Below are positions 19,976 through 26,562 of a DNA stretch of 32,456 nucleotides, piece after piece. The translations under genes and the position numbers were made by a program. Position 1 is the stretch's first letter, and every line of letters starts with the position of its first letter. The notes under the pieces are model-generated. The model was not told where the DNA came from. It was given only the letters and a program-made list of their open reading frames with translations, and did not search any database. Source of the DNA: a virus; IMG/VR virus record IMGVR_UViG_3300022888_000022, positions 1-32,456 of that record; one strand, given 5' to 3'.

Positions 19976-20893
19976 TTACGTCTGTACCACCGTGAAGTTT
20001 TCAAGGTCTTTTTCAGCTATTTCTCTGGTAGTGATCCATTCGCCTTCAGATAAGAAACGGTGGTCCTCTGAACAAATGACTCTATGACCATCCTCAAACA
20101 CTATTTCATAACATGGTTTTTCATAAAAATATTTGTCTGTTACTTGTCCAAAACCATCCTTAGTTTCAACCCACGAATCTACAACTACATCTTCCATGCG
20201 CCGCAAACCATTTTGTGTTCTAATAACAGTTTCAGGAACAACACAGCCACCGCCCATTTGCTTGCCACCATACATACTCATGGAGTCGTATGTATGATTG
20301 GTGACTAGCAACGGAATACCAATCTTGCCTAGTTTCAACGTCAGCACTCTGAATGTGGCTTTTGCGATAGCCGCGCGGGTCATATCTTTCGTTTCAGAAC
20401 CCTCAAGGGTATCCTCAATCTCTTTGGTCGTTGAGAGCATACCAAAGGAATCCAACGCCATAATCATCGGGCGCTTCTCTTCCTGTTTCTCGTAGTTGTC
20501 CAAAATCTTGAGGGACTGGGTCCGAAACTCTTGGATGGTTGTAACAGGCACAATCATTACTCGGGTTGAGTCAATGCCACGGTCTTCAATCATATTCTTG
20601 GAGATAGCAGACTCAGACTCAAAGAAAATACAAACACCCTCTGGCTCATTATCCAGAAAATGCTTGATAACACCCAAGACGAAAAAGGTCTTGCCCGTGG
20701 CTTCTTCACCAGCAATAGCGGTAATCTTGTTGTTTGGAATGCCACCGAAAATGCTACCGCTCATTAGAGCATTGAACATATACGACCCGGTATCCATAAA
20801 ATCAGTAACATCACCCGCTGTGACGCCATCGGCTGCTACCGCGGCATACTCGTTATTGATGCCTTTGGTCATTGTTTTAAAAAAGTCAGTCAT
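19976..20893 (-). CDS. uvsX: N-terminal part of UvsX recombinase fused to split intein N-fragment
   Basis: A 305-residue precursor. Residues 1-216 are the RecA-family core of UvsX: Walker A GEEATGKT (62-69), FFESESA with the catalytic Glu (90-96), Walker B IMALDSFG (144-151) and [20 protein letters not shown] (197-216), which leads into DNA-binding loop L2. Residue 217 is Cys1 of an 89-residue IntN: block [11 protein letters not shown], block [14 protein letters not shown], then a stop. UvsX forms filaments on ssDNA and drives recombination-dependent replication. It is active only if joined to the C part at 18741-19256. The ATG at 20893 is preferred over the longer frame, since AGGAG precedes it and the extension runs through a palindrome. 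Confidence 0.93.
   Translation of the reverse strand: MTDFFKTMTKGINNEYAAVAADGVTAGDVTDFMDTGSYMFNALMSGSIFGGIPNNKITAIAGEEATGKTFFVLGVIKHFLDNEPEGVCIFFESESAISKNMIEDRGIDSTRVMIVPVTTIQEFRTQSLKILDNYEKQEEKRPMIMALDSFGMLSTTKEIEDTLEGSETKDMTRAAIAKATFRVLTLKLGKIGIPLLVTNHTYDSMSMYGGKQMGGGCVVPETVIRTQNGLRRMEDVVVDSWVETKDGFGQVTDKYFYEKPCYEIVFEDGHRVICSEDHRFLSEGEWITTREIAEKDLENFTVVQT
19979..20245 (-). other. IntN segment of split intein
   Basis: These 89 codons encode the N-terminal intein fragment with Cys1 (block A) and a block B SxxH (S59, H62 of the fragment), as in gp41-1-type inteins, where the N-fragment is 88 residues. The fragment ends at a stop codon after block B; no endonuclease block is present within the protein. 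Confidence 0.9.
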
Positions 20894-20942
20894 ATTTTCT
20901 CCTATGAATAAATTATTGTTCGTATGATGCTCAAACCCTAAA

Positions 20943-20991
20943 TGGTCTATAAACAGGCCATAAAGAGCCTTTATGGCCTGTTTATAGACCA
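20943..20991. repeat. 23-bp perfect inverted repeat upstream of uvsX
   Basis: Arms 20943-20965 and 20969-20991 are perfectly complementary, with a three-base loop. No T-run follows on either strand, so it is not a typical terminator. It lies 50 bases upstream of the uvsX ATG. Its minus-strand 5' arm contains TATAAACA, one base from a late promoter. The 180 bases between it and the gene at 21174 hold no supported gene, only a 24-codon frame (21045-20971) ending in the palindrome. Confidence 0.85.
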
Positions 20992-21173
20992 AAGAATGTC
21001 ATTATATAAATCCGAACACCAAGGACGAATGCTATCCAGAAACATGCTATAAATCTCGCTTGTTTGATTCAATTCACTGGATTTAGAAGTTCAGGGTCCA
21101 TTTGAATAAATGATACTGACCCTGTAAAAACACTATGGGTAAAAACATGAATACCAAAATCGTCGGGGTGAGT

Positions 21174-21452
21174 TTAAGGACTCTCATTTTTCATCTTCTC
21201 ATAGGCATAGGTATCCGATGAACCATATGCAGGGCATACAAAGAACCGCTCTGGCATTTGCCCTGGGTCACGCTCTTCTTGGGATGCTCCAGTAATGAAT
21301 GGTCCTGCGTTTTCCCAGTTGGCTATCTTGTTCATTTTGTTCAACATATCAGCCGCTTGTTCCAACATCACAGCCGCTTCTTTCCACTCACGGTTAGGAG
21401 CCATTCGCATCTTGGCTGCCATCACACTCATATCGGCAGTTGTGTATTTCAT
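21174..21452 (-). CDS. small protein of unknown function
   Basis: A 92-residue protein. The N-terminal two thirds form a methionine- and alanine-rich helical hairpin (KYTTADMSVMAAKMRMAP, then EAAVMLEQAADMLNKMNKI). The remainder is polar with a single cysteine in FFVCPAYG. The heptad-like helices suggest an oligomerising or protein-binding module. No family is recognised. Its ATG overlaps the stop of the small membrane gene upstream (ATGA), and both are expressed from the early promoter at 21612-21640. About 180 bases without a supported gene follow before the uvsX leader palindrome. Confidence 0.55.
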   Translation of the reverse strand: MKYTTADMSVMAAKMRMAPNREWKEAAVMLEQAADMLNKMNKIANWENAGPFITGASQEERDPGQMPERFFVCPAYGSSDTYAYEKMKNESP

Positions 21453-21589
21453 TGGGATTTCCTCGCTGCATTCCGCGCCCGTACACTACGATTATGGAGC
21501 CAATGTGCTATCGCATATAAACCAATGGCTGCGATAACAACAGTAAAAACAGCAAGTCCAATAATATCAGATATAGTCCAAATAAACAT
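21449..21589 (-). CDS. 46-residue small membrane protein
   Basis: A short gene with one long hydrophobic segment (FIWTISDIIGLAVFTVVI and onward, about residues 2-27) followed by a basic tail (HNRSVRARNAARKSQ), consistent with a single-pass inner-membrane protein with a cytoplasmic C terminus by the positive-inside rule. A GAGG Shine-Dalgarno precedes the ATG. It is the first gene after the early promoter at 21612-21640. The function is unknown. Confidence 0.6.
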   Translation of the reverse strand: MFIWTISDIIGLAVFTVVIAAIGLYAIAHWLHNRSVRARNAARKSQ

Positions 21590-21611
21590 ATCATGTTCCT
21601 CTCATTATATA

Positions 21612-21640
21612 ATAATAACATATCCGCTGGGTAATGTCAA
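21612..21640 (-). promoter_or_regulatory. sigma70-type early promoter downstream of gp43
   Basis: TTGACA (21640-21635), a 17-bp spacer ending in TATGT and TATTAT (21617-21612), with extended -10 TGT. The TGA stop of the gp43 C-terminal part is embedded in the -35 box. It drives the two small genes and possibly uvsX beyond. Confidence 0.85.
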
Positions 21641-22746
21641 CCGAAAAACGCTTCAAGGGTCGCGCTATTATCGGTCTTCCATCCAATCACATCGGCGATA
21701 TTTCTAACAGGCGTCATGAAATTCCTATCAAACTGGAGGTCATAATCGATGTATTTTTCGATCCCGAATTCCTCAGGCAGTTCTGTCGATACGCAAAGCA
21801 CAGGAGAACCGATTGGATTGGGCTCTACCAAATAGCAGGCTTTGATTTTCTCGCCCTCCCTGATCTGTTCATACTTCTTGGTCAGCTTCCGTTCGTGGAG
21901 AAGATGGTTGAAAATCAACGCGCCTTTAACATGGAATGGTGTGCCGAGAATGAAAATGCCTTTTGTGTCGGCATACTTTTTCATACCATTCACACCAGAT
22001 GGTTTCGCCACGTCCATGAAATCCATCTTACGGAACTTTTCCTCAAAGGCAGTAATATGTTCGACTAGCTCGGCGGGTGTGCCATTCAACATAATCCGTA
22101 GGCATTCCCGAATAGCTTCCCTACACTCATAAGGAGTTGAAGATCGAACAACCTCAAGTCCCATAATCTTCACTTGAGGTTCGGCATATCGGACGCCCTC
22201 ATTATCAAGGACGTTCAATGCATAGCGTTTTTTGTTGGTCCATATACCGTTAGTTGCAATGACCTCGCGCTTCATTTTCATTTTTTGCTTGGAATTAAGT
22301 GTCTTAGCAAGGTCTTGATAACATCGATCAATAAACGGTTCAATTTTAGTGCTTGCCACCTTATCCAAAAAGGAAACGATCTGTTCCTTCGGAGTATCCC
22401 CTTCCACCGGGAACACAGTATCAACAAGGCCACTAAGATTGAGATAGACCGAATCTGTATCGCTTGCAATAACATAATCTTTGCCCTCCGTCTTTAGGAG
22501 ATTATTCAGATACTTATTCAACTTGGTCTCAATGAATCTGATGGCGACTTGGCCCGAAAGTGTAATGGCCTCGGCGTTCCGCAAATCGTAAAATCTGAAA
22601 TACTGGCTGCCCATGGCGCCATATGCGGAGTTAAGAGTGACTTTCAATGCCAACTGGAGATTGCTATACCTTGAAATTTCATCATCGGTCAGAGCCAGTT
22701 CATTTTTCAGTTCCTGGTCGGATAGTTCTTCTAGTTTTAATACCAC
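21637..22746 (-). CDS. 43: DNA polymerase gp43, C-terminal part (fingers helix, palm, thumb)
   Basis: About 369 residues forming the C-terminal part of a B-family polymerase. Motif B lies in NLQLALKVTLNSAYGAMGS, motif C is VIASDTDSVYL with both catalytic Asp, and a YALNVLDNEGVRYAEPQVKIMG-type palm/thumb segment follows (quoted in part: YALNVLDNEGVRY). The chain begins just before the second fingers helix, so it complements the N-terminal part at 23584-25047. No ATG is available: a GTG at 22746, seven bases after GGGAG, is the likely start, with TTG at 22749 an alternative. No intein residues flank it, so activity probably depends on non-covalent assembly of the two chains. Confidence 0.9.
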   Translation of the reverse strand: MVLKLEELSDQELKNELALTDDEISRYSNLQLALKVTLNSAYGAMGSQYFRFYDLRNAEAITLSGQVAIRFIETKLNKYLNNLLKTEGKDYVIASDTDSVYLNLSGLVDTVFPVEGDTPKEQIVSFLDKVASTKIEPFIDRCYQDLAKTLNSKQKMKMKREVIATNGIWTNKKRYALNVLDNEGVRYAEPQVKIMGLEVVRSSTPYECREAIRECLRIMLNGTPAELVEHITAFEEKFRKMDFMDVAKPSGVNGMKKYADTKGIFILGTPFHVKGALIFNHLLHERKLTKKYEQIREGEKIKACYLVEPNPIGSPVLCVSTELPEEFGIEKYIDYDLQFDRNFMTPVRNIADVIGWKTDNSATLEAFFG

Positions 22747-22891
22747 CAAGTTGCTCCCAATATTTAACTAACTCATTCCATTGTAACACATTTCCACCCA
22801 AACCACAAGTAAAAACGTGTTCTTCTACATTTGCCCAATCATGGCAGACTGGACAACAGAATTCTATTTTCGGCTGGCTATCTGGGCACAT
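22700..22891 (-). CDS. possible small zinc-finger protein overlapping the gp43 break
   Basis: A 63-codon frame with four cysteines (MCPDSQPKIEFCCPVCHDW, then EEHVFTCG) and a W-containing helix near its end (LQWNELVKYWEQLGG), loosely like restriction-alleviation (Lar-type) zinc proteins. The ATG at 22891 has GGAGG eight bases upstream. Against it, that Shine-Dalgarno is also Gly-Gly coding sequence in the GIY-YIG gene, and the frame overlaps that gene by 28 nt and gp43-C by 47 nt. It is reported with low confidence as a possible passenger of the homing insertion. Confidence 0.35.
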   Translation of the reverse strand: MCPDSQPKIEFCCPVCHDWANVEEHVFTCGLGGNVLQWNELVKYWEQLGGIKTRRTIRPGTEK

Positions 22892-23538
22892 TTTTTTCTT
22901 CCTCCAACATCGGCGCATTTTCTACTACAGAATCTATTATTCTTACTGGGAATAATTTCAAATTCTGAGCCACATTGGACACAGCACCTTATTACTCTAT
23001 GGATCATATTTTTATCTATTAATACTTTGGGTTTCTTAATACCATGTTCATTCAGTATTTTTTTCAAATAAGAAACGCTTATTCCATAATATTCAGCAAG
23101 ATCAGATCGTTTTTTGTTTTCGTTTACATACAAATTGTATAGTTCCTCATATGAGGGATCAATTTTTCTTAGTGCCCGTTTCTTCTCTTTATATGATCTT
23201 TTTCTTGCGGTAGTCCATTCATAACTACGAGATCCTTTACCCTCAAATATGTTTTTCAGCGGTCCTCCAGTATTGAATGTTCCCAGACGACTAATTAATT
23301 TTTCCTCATACTCTAAAGCATCATTTTCCACTTCACTTTCAAAAATATGTTGAATAATAGGAATATTATTATTTTCCATCAACCTTTTGATATGACTGTA
23401 AAGATATGGATTACTGCTGGTTTTGGGGTTATTCCATATCGATTTCTGCAAGTGGTGTTTACTTCTTCTATGCTTTCCTTTACCCACATAAAATATTTGA
23501 GCGGTCATGGGGTCTGTTAGAGTATACACATAATACAT
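22864..23538 (-). CDS. GIY-YIG homing endonuclease inside the fractured gp43 gene
   Basis: A 224-residue free-standing endonuclease. The GIY-YIG core begins at residue 2 (YYVYTLTDP, then IFYVGKGKHRR with the catalytic Arg region), followed by the glutamate-containing LEYEEKLISRLG. The middle has a helix-turn-helix-like segment (RSDLAEYYGISVSYLKKIL). The C terminus is a zinc knuckle (CCVQCGSEF, then FCSRKC), so DNA is probably bound by both parts. It sits between the two gp43 parts. A late promoter (23579-23572) lies upstream, unlike the early promoter of gp43. T4-like phages carry similar Seg-type enzymes that promote their own spread. Confidence 0.85.
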   Translation of the reverse strand: MYYVYTLTDPMTAQIFYVGKGKHRRSKHHLQKSIWNNPKTSSNPYLYSHIKRLMENNNIPIIQHIFESEVENDALEYEEKLISRLGTFNTGGPLKNIFEGKGSRSYEWTTARKRSYKEKKRALRKIDPSYEELYNLYVNENKKRSDLAEYYGISVSYLKKILNEHGIKKPKVLIDKNMIHRVIRCCVQCGSEFEIIPSKNNRFCSRKCADVGGRKKCAQIASRK

Positions 23539-23571
23539 CTTTTTATCCTACTTTACTATATCCTATATTCG

Positions 23572-23579
23572 TATTTATA
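23572..23579 (-). promoter_or_regulatory. T4-type late promoter of the GIY-YIG endonuclease gene
   Basis: TATAAATA on the minus strand, in the 45-base gap between the stop of the gp43 N-terminal part and the endonuclease ATG at 23538. Confidence 0.7.
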
Positions 23580-23583
23580 CAAA

Positions 23584-25047
23584 TCAGGTTTTCAACCCGC
23601 GGGATTCAATTTCTTTTAGGATTTCTTCTTTTCGCTTTCTAGCATCCATCATCTTGTTTTTTGCTGTCACACGACCATCATACATTTCACCCATGATGGT
23701 TGATAACATACCCTCAAATTCACGGGTATACATGGCACCATTCCCGGCGACAGAGAAGGTATCATGGAGTGGTTCGGTAACTCTCTCGTAAATGATATCC
23801 TCAATATTGATATCCATCGGCTCAGGCTGAATGGTTTCTGGTCCGATATTGAACTGGCGAATAAGCATTGGATACATAGAGGCTAGATCGAACGACATAA
23901 CCCACTTATGTTCGCCAATCAACGGCTGTTTAACATATGCTCCCTCGTAGGTATCCGACTTCTGATATACCTTCTTGGGTGAAACCACAATGCCCCTATT
24001 CAACAAATGGTTGGCAGTAATTGTATCCCACATCCTCACTTGCTTCTGGACATCAGGGATATTCACCTTGGTCAGGTACGCCAATGACAGGATCAAATCG
24101 ATCAAGCCCAGCTTATCGTCAAGGCGGTCGACCAACACAACGTCCTGAATGTTGTATTCGATAAACTTTTGATAATCATTCTTATATAGGAGATGGAGGG
24201 CGCCGTGTTCGGAGTAATCCAGTTTCTGCTCACCCAATTCAATCCATGCAATGTGATTCAGTTTGTAGGATTCTTGGGAACCACCACCGAATTTCTGGTA
24301 TAGAATGATGTAATCGGCTTCGGCAACGCCTACAATCTCGTAGGCTTGAACTCGGTTGCCATACCCTTGGTTGAATGTCCGTTCATATATCTTACCCCAG
24401 GGCGATAGCTTGTTCGCTACCTTTTCGCCCATGAGATTGGTAATTCGATTCACCAGATAGGGAATATCAAAGAGCTGGATATACCATCCAGTCACAACAT
24501 CGGGATAATCGGATGCCCAGAAATCCAGAAAGTTCAAAAGCAATTCTTTCTCATTCTGGCATTTCCGATAGAACACCTTATCTGGTGTTTTGTTGTCGAA
24601 TTCCCCGCAGCCAAATACCCAGTATTTGCCACCGATACCTACCGTGATCGATACGACTTCCTCTGTGGCTGGACCTGGTTCGGGGAAACCATTTTCAGAC
24701 GCAACCTCAATATCGATATTGGCAACGCGGAGTAATGATGAATCGAAATCGATATCACCATTCCATCGCTCGTTAATGTATGCGTAATTGTATAGGTTGT
24801 TGCCATATACCGTGACGTTGGCTACGTCACTATATGACTTGTAGAAATCCCTGGCTTCGCGGATGCTTTCAAACTGCATAGGACTGACATTGGTGCCATC
24901 CATAGCTTTGAAGCCAGAGTCTGTTTCTTGGGTTGCCACGTATAGGGTGGGCTTGTACGGCACCTTCTTAGAGTAACGTTCGGTACCTCGAACGCCTCTA
25001 AGGAGGATATTATTGCCGTAAACTTGAACGTCGGTATAAAAATCCAT
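23584..25047 (-). CDS. 43: DNA polymerase gp43, N-terminal part (exonuclease and palm motif A)
   Basis: A 487-residue N-terminal part of a T4-type family B polymerase. Exonuclease motifs are Exo I ANIDIEVA (D112, E114), Exo II GWYIQLFDIPY (187-197) and Exo III EYNIQDV (297-303). Polymerase motif A is DLASMYPMLI (387-396). The chain ends after a charged helix (KEEILKEIESRG) at the tip of the fingers, so motifs B and C are missing and are supplied by 21637-22746. The Asn common in Exo II is Tyr here. Transcription starts from the promoter at 25074-25102, with an AGAGGA Shine-Dalgarno. Together the parts would give a polymerase of about 856 residues, normal for the family. Confidence 0.93.
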   Translation of the reverse strand: MDFYTDVQVYGNNILLRGVRGTERYSKKVPYKPTLYVATQETDSGFKAMDGTNVSPMQFESIREARDFYKSYSDVANVTVYGNNLYNYAYINERWNGDIDFDSSLLRVANIDIEVASENGFPEPGPATEEVVSITVGIGGKYWVFGCGEFDNKTPDKVFYRKCQNEKELLLNFLDFWASDYPDVVTGWYIQLFDIPYLVNRITNLMGEKVANKLSPWGKIYERTFNQGYGNRVQAYEIVGVAEADYIILYQKFGGGSQESYKLNHIAWIELGEQKLDYSEHGALHLLYKNDYQKFIEYNIQDVVLVDRLDDKLGLIDLILSLAYLTKVNIPDVQKQVRMWDTITANHLLNRGIVVSPKKVYQKSDTYEGAYVKQPLIGEHKWVMSFDLASMYPMLIRQFNIGPETIQPEPMDINIEDIIYERVTEPLHDTFSVAGNGAMYTREFEGMLSTIMGEMYDGRVTAKNKMMDARKRKEEILKEIESRGLKT

Positions 25048-25073
25048 GCAATCCTCTAATCATATTATATTCT

Positions 25074-25102
25074 ATCATAACATAATTTGTAGGGAATGTC
25101 AA
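25074..25102 (-). promoter_or_regulatory. sigma70-type early promoter of gp43
   Basis: TTGACA (25102-25097), a 17-bp spacer ending in TATGT and TATGAT (25079-25074), with extended -10 TGT. The stop codon of the LSm-like gene overlaps the -35 box. Confidence 0.85.
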
Positions 25103-25401
25103 GAGGGAAGGATAAGCCCCGGTCCCGCAGGTGTCAAAAGACCGCCAGTCATGGATTGATATTGGTTGAGCAATTGCGCCACCGGCTTGTACGAAAATAA
25201 AATCGCATCGTTCCGAATCCTCAATTGATCCTCATCTGAGAGCGGACAATAAATGCCCATACCAACCTGTGGCTCACCATTTTCATCCATTGCGATCTGA
25301 ATCACGATGGGCTTTTTAATGATTGTGTCACTTTCGGCGTATGCCAAGGTAGTGCCAATAATCTCTTCACCGCTCGTTAGTTTCAAAACTTTTACCGTCA
25401 T
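25099..25401 (-). CDS. LSm/Hfq-like conserved phage protein
   Basis: A 100-residue protein starting MTVKVLKLTSGEEIIG. A strand-turn of the form VxxLxxGEExI is typical of Sm-like small beta-barrels, and conserved T4-like phage proteins open this way. The next strands (IIKKPIVIQIAM, GMGIYCPLS) fit a five-stranded barrel. The C terminus is Gln/Pro/Gly-rich. The open frame continues to 25464, but that overlaps the preceding small gene further, and the ATG at 25401 matches the family start; its Shine-Dalgarno (AGAAAG) is weak. RNA binding is possible but inferred from fold likeness only. Confidence 0.6.
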   Translation of the reverse strand: MTVKVLKLTSGEEIIGTTLAYAESDTIIKKPIVIQIAMDENGEPQVGMGIYCPLSDEDQLRIRNDAILFSYKPVAQLLNQYQSMTGGLLTPAGPGLILPS

Positions 25402-25418
25402 AATAAATCTTTCTGTTG

Positions 25419-25589
25419 TTACCAGGTATAGCCATTGTGATGCATTGGATTGCACCCTGGCCATGTGTTACACCTATACTTATACTGCAAGGGATACTCG
25501 GCATGAAGGTATGCCATATATGCCTCATACTCGTTACGGGCAGCCTTCCTCGTCTTGTGGTTCTGCCACATCTTTTTGAAAATGTTCAT
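25419..25589 (-). CDS. 56-residue small protein
   Basis: A short basic, aromatic protein (MNIFKKMWQNHKTRKAARNE, then YLHAEYPLQYKY) with two cysteines near the C terminus. The ATG at 25589 gives the compact form; a GTG at 25622 behind TAGGA is an alternative. Its first 56 bases overlap the preceding 56-residue gene in another frame. The composition looks protein-like but no family is recognised. Confidence 0.5.
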   Translation of the reverse strand: MNIFKKMWQNHKTRKAARNEYEAYMAYLHAEYPLQYKYRCNTWPGCNPMHHNGYTW

Positions 25590-25704
25590 TAGTCTCTTTC
25601 TTGTATTCGTCGGGTACCACACCGTATCCTACTGTGCGATCCCACTCTCTTTGGGTGTATGTGTTTTTAGAATAATTCCATTTGAGTGTAGACTGTTTTA
25701 CCAT
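25534..25704 (-). CDS. 56-residue small acidic protein
   Basis: A short gene starting inside the end of the endolysin gene (38-nt overlap) with a GGAG Shine-Dalgarno seven bases before the ATG. The product is MVKQSTLKWNYSKNTYTQRE, then WDRTVGYGVVPDEYKK, with an acidic tail ending DEEGCP. The composition and good ribosome-binding site support coding. It also overlaps the next small gene by 56 nt, so three reading frames are nested here. The function is unknown; placement next to the endolysin allows a lysis-related role, but no membrane segment is present. Confidence 0.55.
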   Translation of the reverse strand: MVKQSTLKWNYSKNTYTQREWDRTVGYGVVPDEYKKETNEHFQKDVAEPQDEEGCP

Positions 25705-26122
25705 TTTGCTTCTCCGCTTTTAGGATTTCGCCCCGATTATCTCCCGAGGAAGAACAATGAATCCATCCGCCTGTTGGCGAGTCGATGAATTCGAAAATCA
25801 ACTGGTCGAAATCTAAATTATTGGCAATCCATTTACCTAATGCCAGGCAGTCCACGGTCTTAGCATGGAAATCGGCTGCTTCGCCTTTCGAATGCTGCGA
25901 CCGGGTTGATCCTCCAATAGCCTCATTTAAGGCAGCGGATCGATATCCCGACGTAATGATAATGGCACCAAATTCATCTCTACATGGTTGCAAAATATTT
26001 TCAACTAATCTCATAAGATTAGCAATATGGTCGTCTGTAGGCTCGTTAGAAATACCCTTCCGGGTTGCTGTCTGGCTATTAGTCAATTCTGCCAGCGAGA
26101 AATTTTCGGATAGTTGCATCAT
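25667..26122 (-). CDS. putative endolysin, M15-family peptidase
   Basis: A 151-residue Peptidase M15_3-type (D-Ala-D-Ala carboxypeptidase-like) enzyme. It opens NFSLAELTNSQTATRKGI, the usual start of these phage and prophage peptidases. Zinc and catalytic residues are in ITSGYRS, SQHSKGEAADFH (75-86, with His77 and Asp84) and GGWIHCS (118-124, His122). It should cut peptidoglycan cross-links, serving as lysin with the spanin pair at 1389-2130. There is no signal peptide, so a holin outside the recognised set would be needed. The ATG at 26122 (or 26119) follows GAGG. A late promoter and inverted repeat precede it, as in T4 gene e. Confidence 0.8.
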   Translation of the reverse strand: MMQLSENFSLAELTNSQTATRKGISNEPTDDHIANLMRLVENILQPCRDEFGAIIITSGYRSAALNEAIGGSTRSQHSKGEAADFHAKTVDCLALGKWIANNLDFDQLIFEFIDSPTGGWIHCSSSGDNRGEILKAEKQNGKTVYTQMELF

Positions 26123-26132
26123 GTGCCTCATA

Positions 26133-26170
26133 AAATACGTGGTCCAGCTTGATTGCCAGACCACGTATTT
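26133..26170 (-). promoter_or_regulatory. inverted repeat in the endolysin leader, overlapping a late promoter
   Basis: A perfect 12-bp inverted repeat (26133-26144 with 26159-26170) with a 14-base loop, ending four bases before the GAGG ribosome-binding site. Early read-through RNA could fold here and hinder initiation. Late RNA, starting near 26160, would lack most of the 5' arm. Confidence 0.7.
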
Positions 26171-26173
26171 ATA
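26166..26173 (-). promoter_or_regulatory. T4-type late promoter of the endolysin gene
   Basis: TATAAATA on the minus strand, 43 bases upstream of the endolysin ATG and just after the stop codon of the heat-shock protein gene. It overlaps the 5' arm of the inverted repeat. Confidence 0.75.
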
Positions 26174-26175
26174 AG

Positions 26176-26562
26176 TTACATGATGGTAATACCCTCAGGC
26201 TTTTTCTCCTCAGGAATATCCCTCTTCATTGCGATAGAGAGAATTCCGTTAATGAAGTCGGCGCCTGTAACACTGACATCGGGAGCAAGGCGGAATTTCT
26301 TTTCGAAACCTCTTCCCGCAATTCCTTTATGGAAATAGGTACGCTCATCTTCGCCACCTGATCCTGTGACCGTAAGGTCGTTTTCTTCCCTCTCGACGGT
26401 CAATTGGTCTTTTGTGAAACCAGCGACCGCGACTTCAATGACGAAATTCAATTCGCTCAATTCCACTATATTGAAGGGAGGGTATACGTTTTGGGATTTA
26501 CCCGAGAATCCAGGAAGCATTTCCATGGGTATGCGCCATGCGCCGTAATCGTATCTTACCAT
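26176..26562 (-). CDS. small heat-shock protein (Hsp20 / alpha-crystallin family)
   Basis: A 128-residue chaperone. After an N-terminal arm (MVRYDYGAWRIPMEMLPGFS) comes the alpha-crystallin domain: YPPFNIVELSELNFVIEVAV, AGFTKDQLTVEREENDLTV, the loop with ERTYFHKGIAGRGFEKKFRL and the conserved ADFINGILSI near residues 101-110. The C-terminal tail ends in GITIM, where an I-x-I/V-type motif mediates oligomer contacts. T4-like cyanophages also carry Hsp20 genes, thought to protect folding during infection. The ATG at 26562 follows AAAGGAG. It has its own sigma70 promoter (26614-26643). Confidence 0.88.
   Translation of the reverse strand: MVRYDYGAWRIPMEMLPGFSGKSQNVYPPFNIVELSELNFVIEVAVAGFTKDQLTVEREENDLTVTGSGGEDERTYFHKGIAGRGFEKKFRLAPDVSVTGADFINGILSIAMKRDIPEEKKPEGITIM

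Noticed and set aside
20894-20992. Upstream extension of the UvsX N-part
   Set aside because: It would translate the 3' arm of the perfect palindrome and lacks a Shine-Dalgarno, whereas the ATG at 20893 follows AGGAG and gives the normal N terminus.
22747-23583. Group I intron joining the gp43 parts
   Set aside because: The gap before the endonuclease is only 45 bases and after it about 115 bases, I see no P3-P7 core, and both gp43 parts have their own stop or plausible start. cDNA would be decisive.
22680-25047. Split intein in gp43
   Set aside because: The N-part lacks a Cys/Ser1 plus block B region after motif A, and the C-part has no HN followed by Ser, Thr or Cys before motif B.
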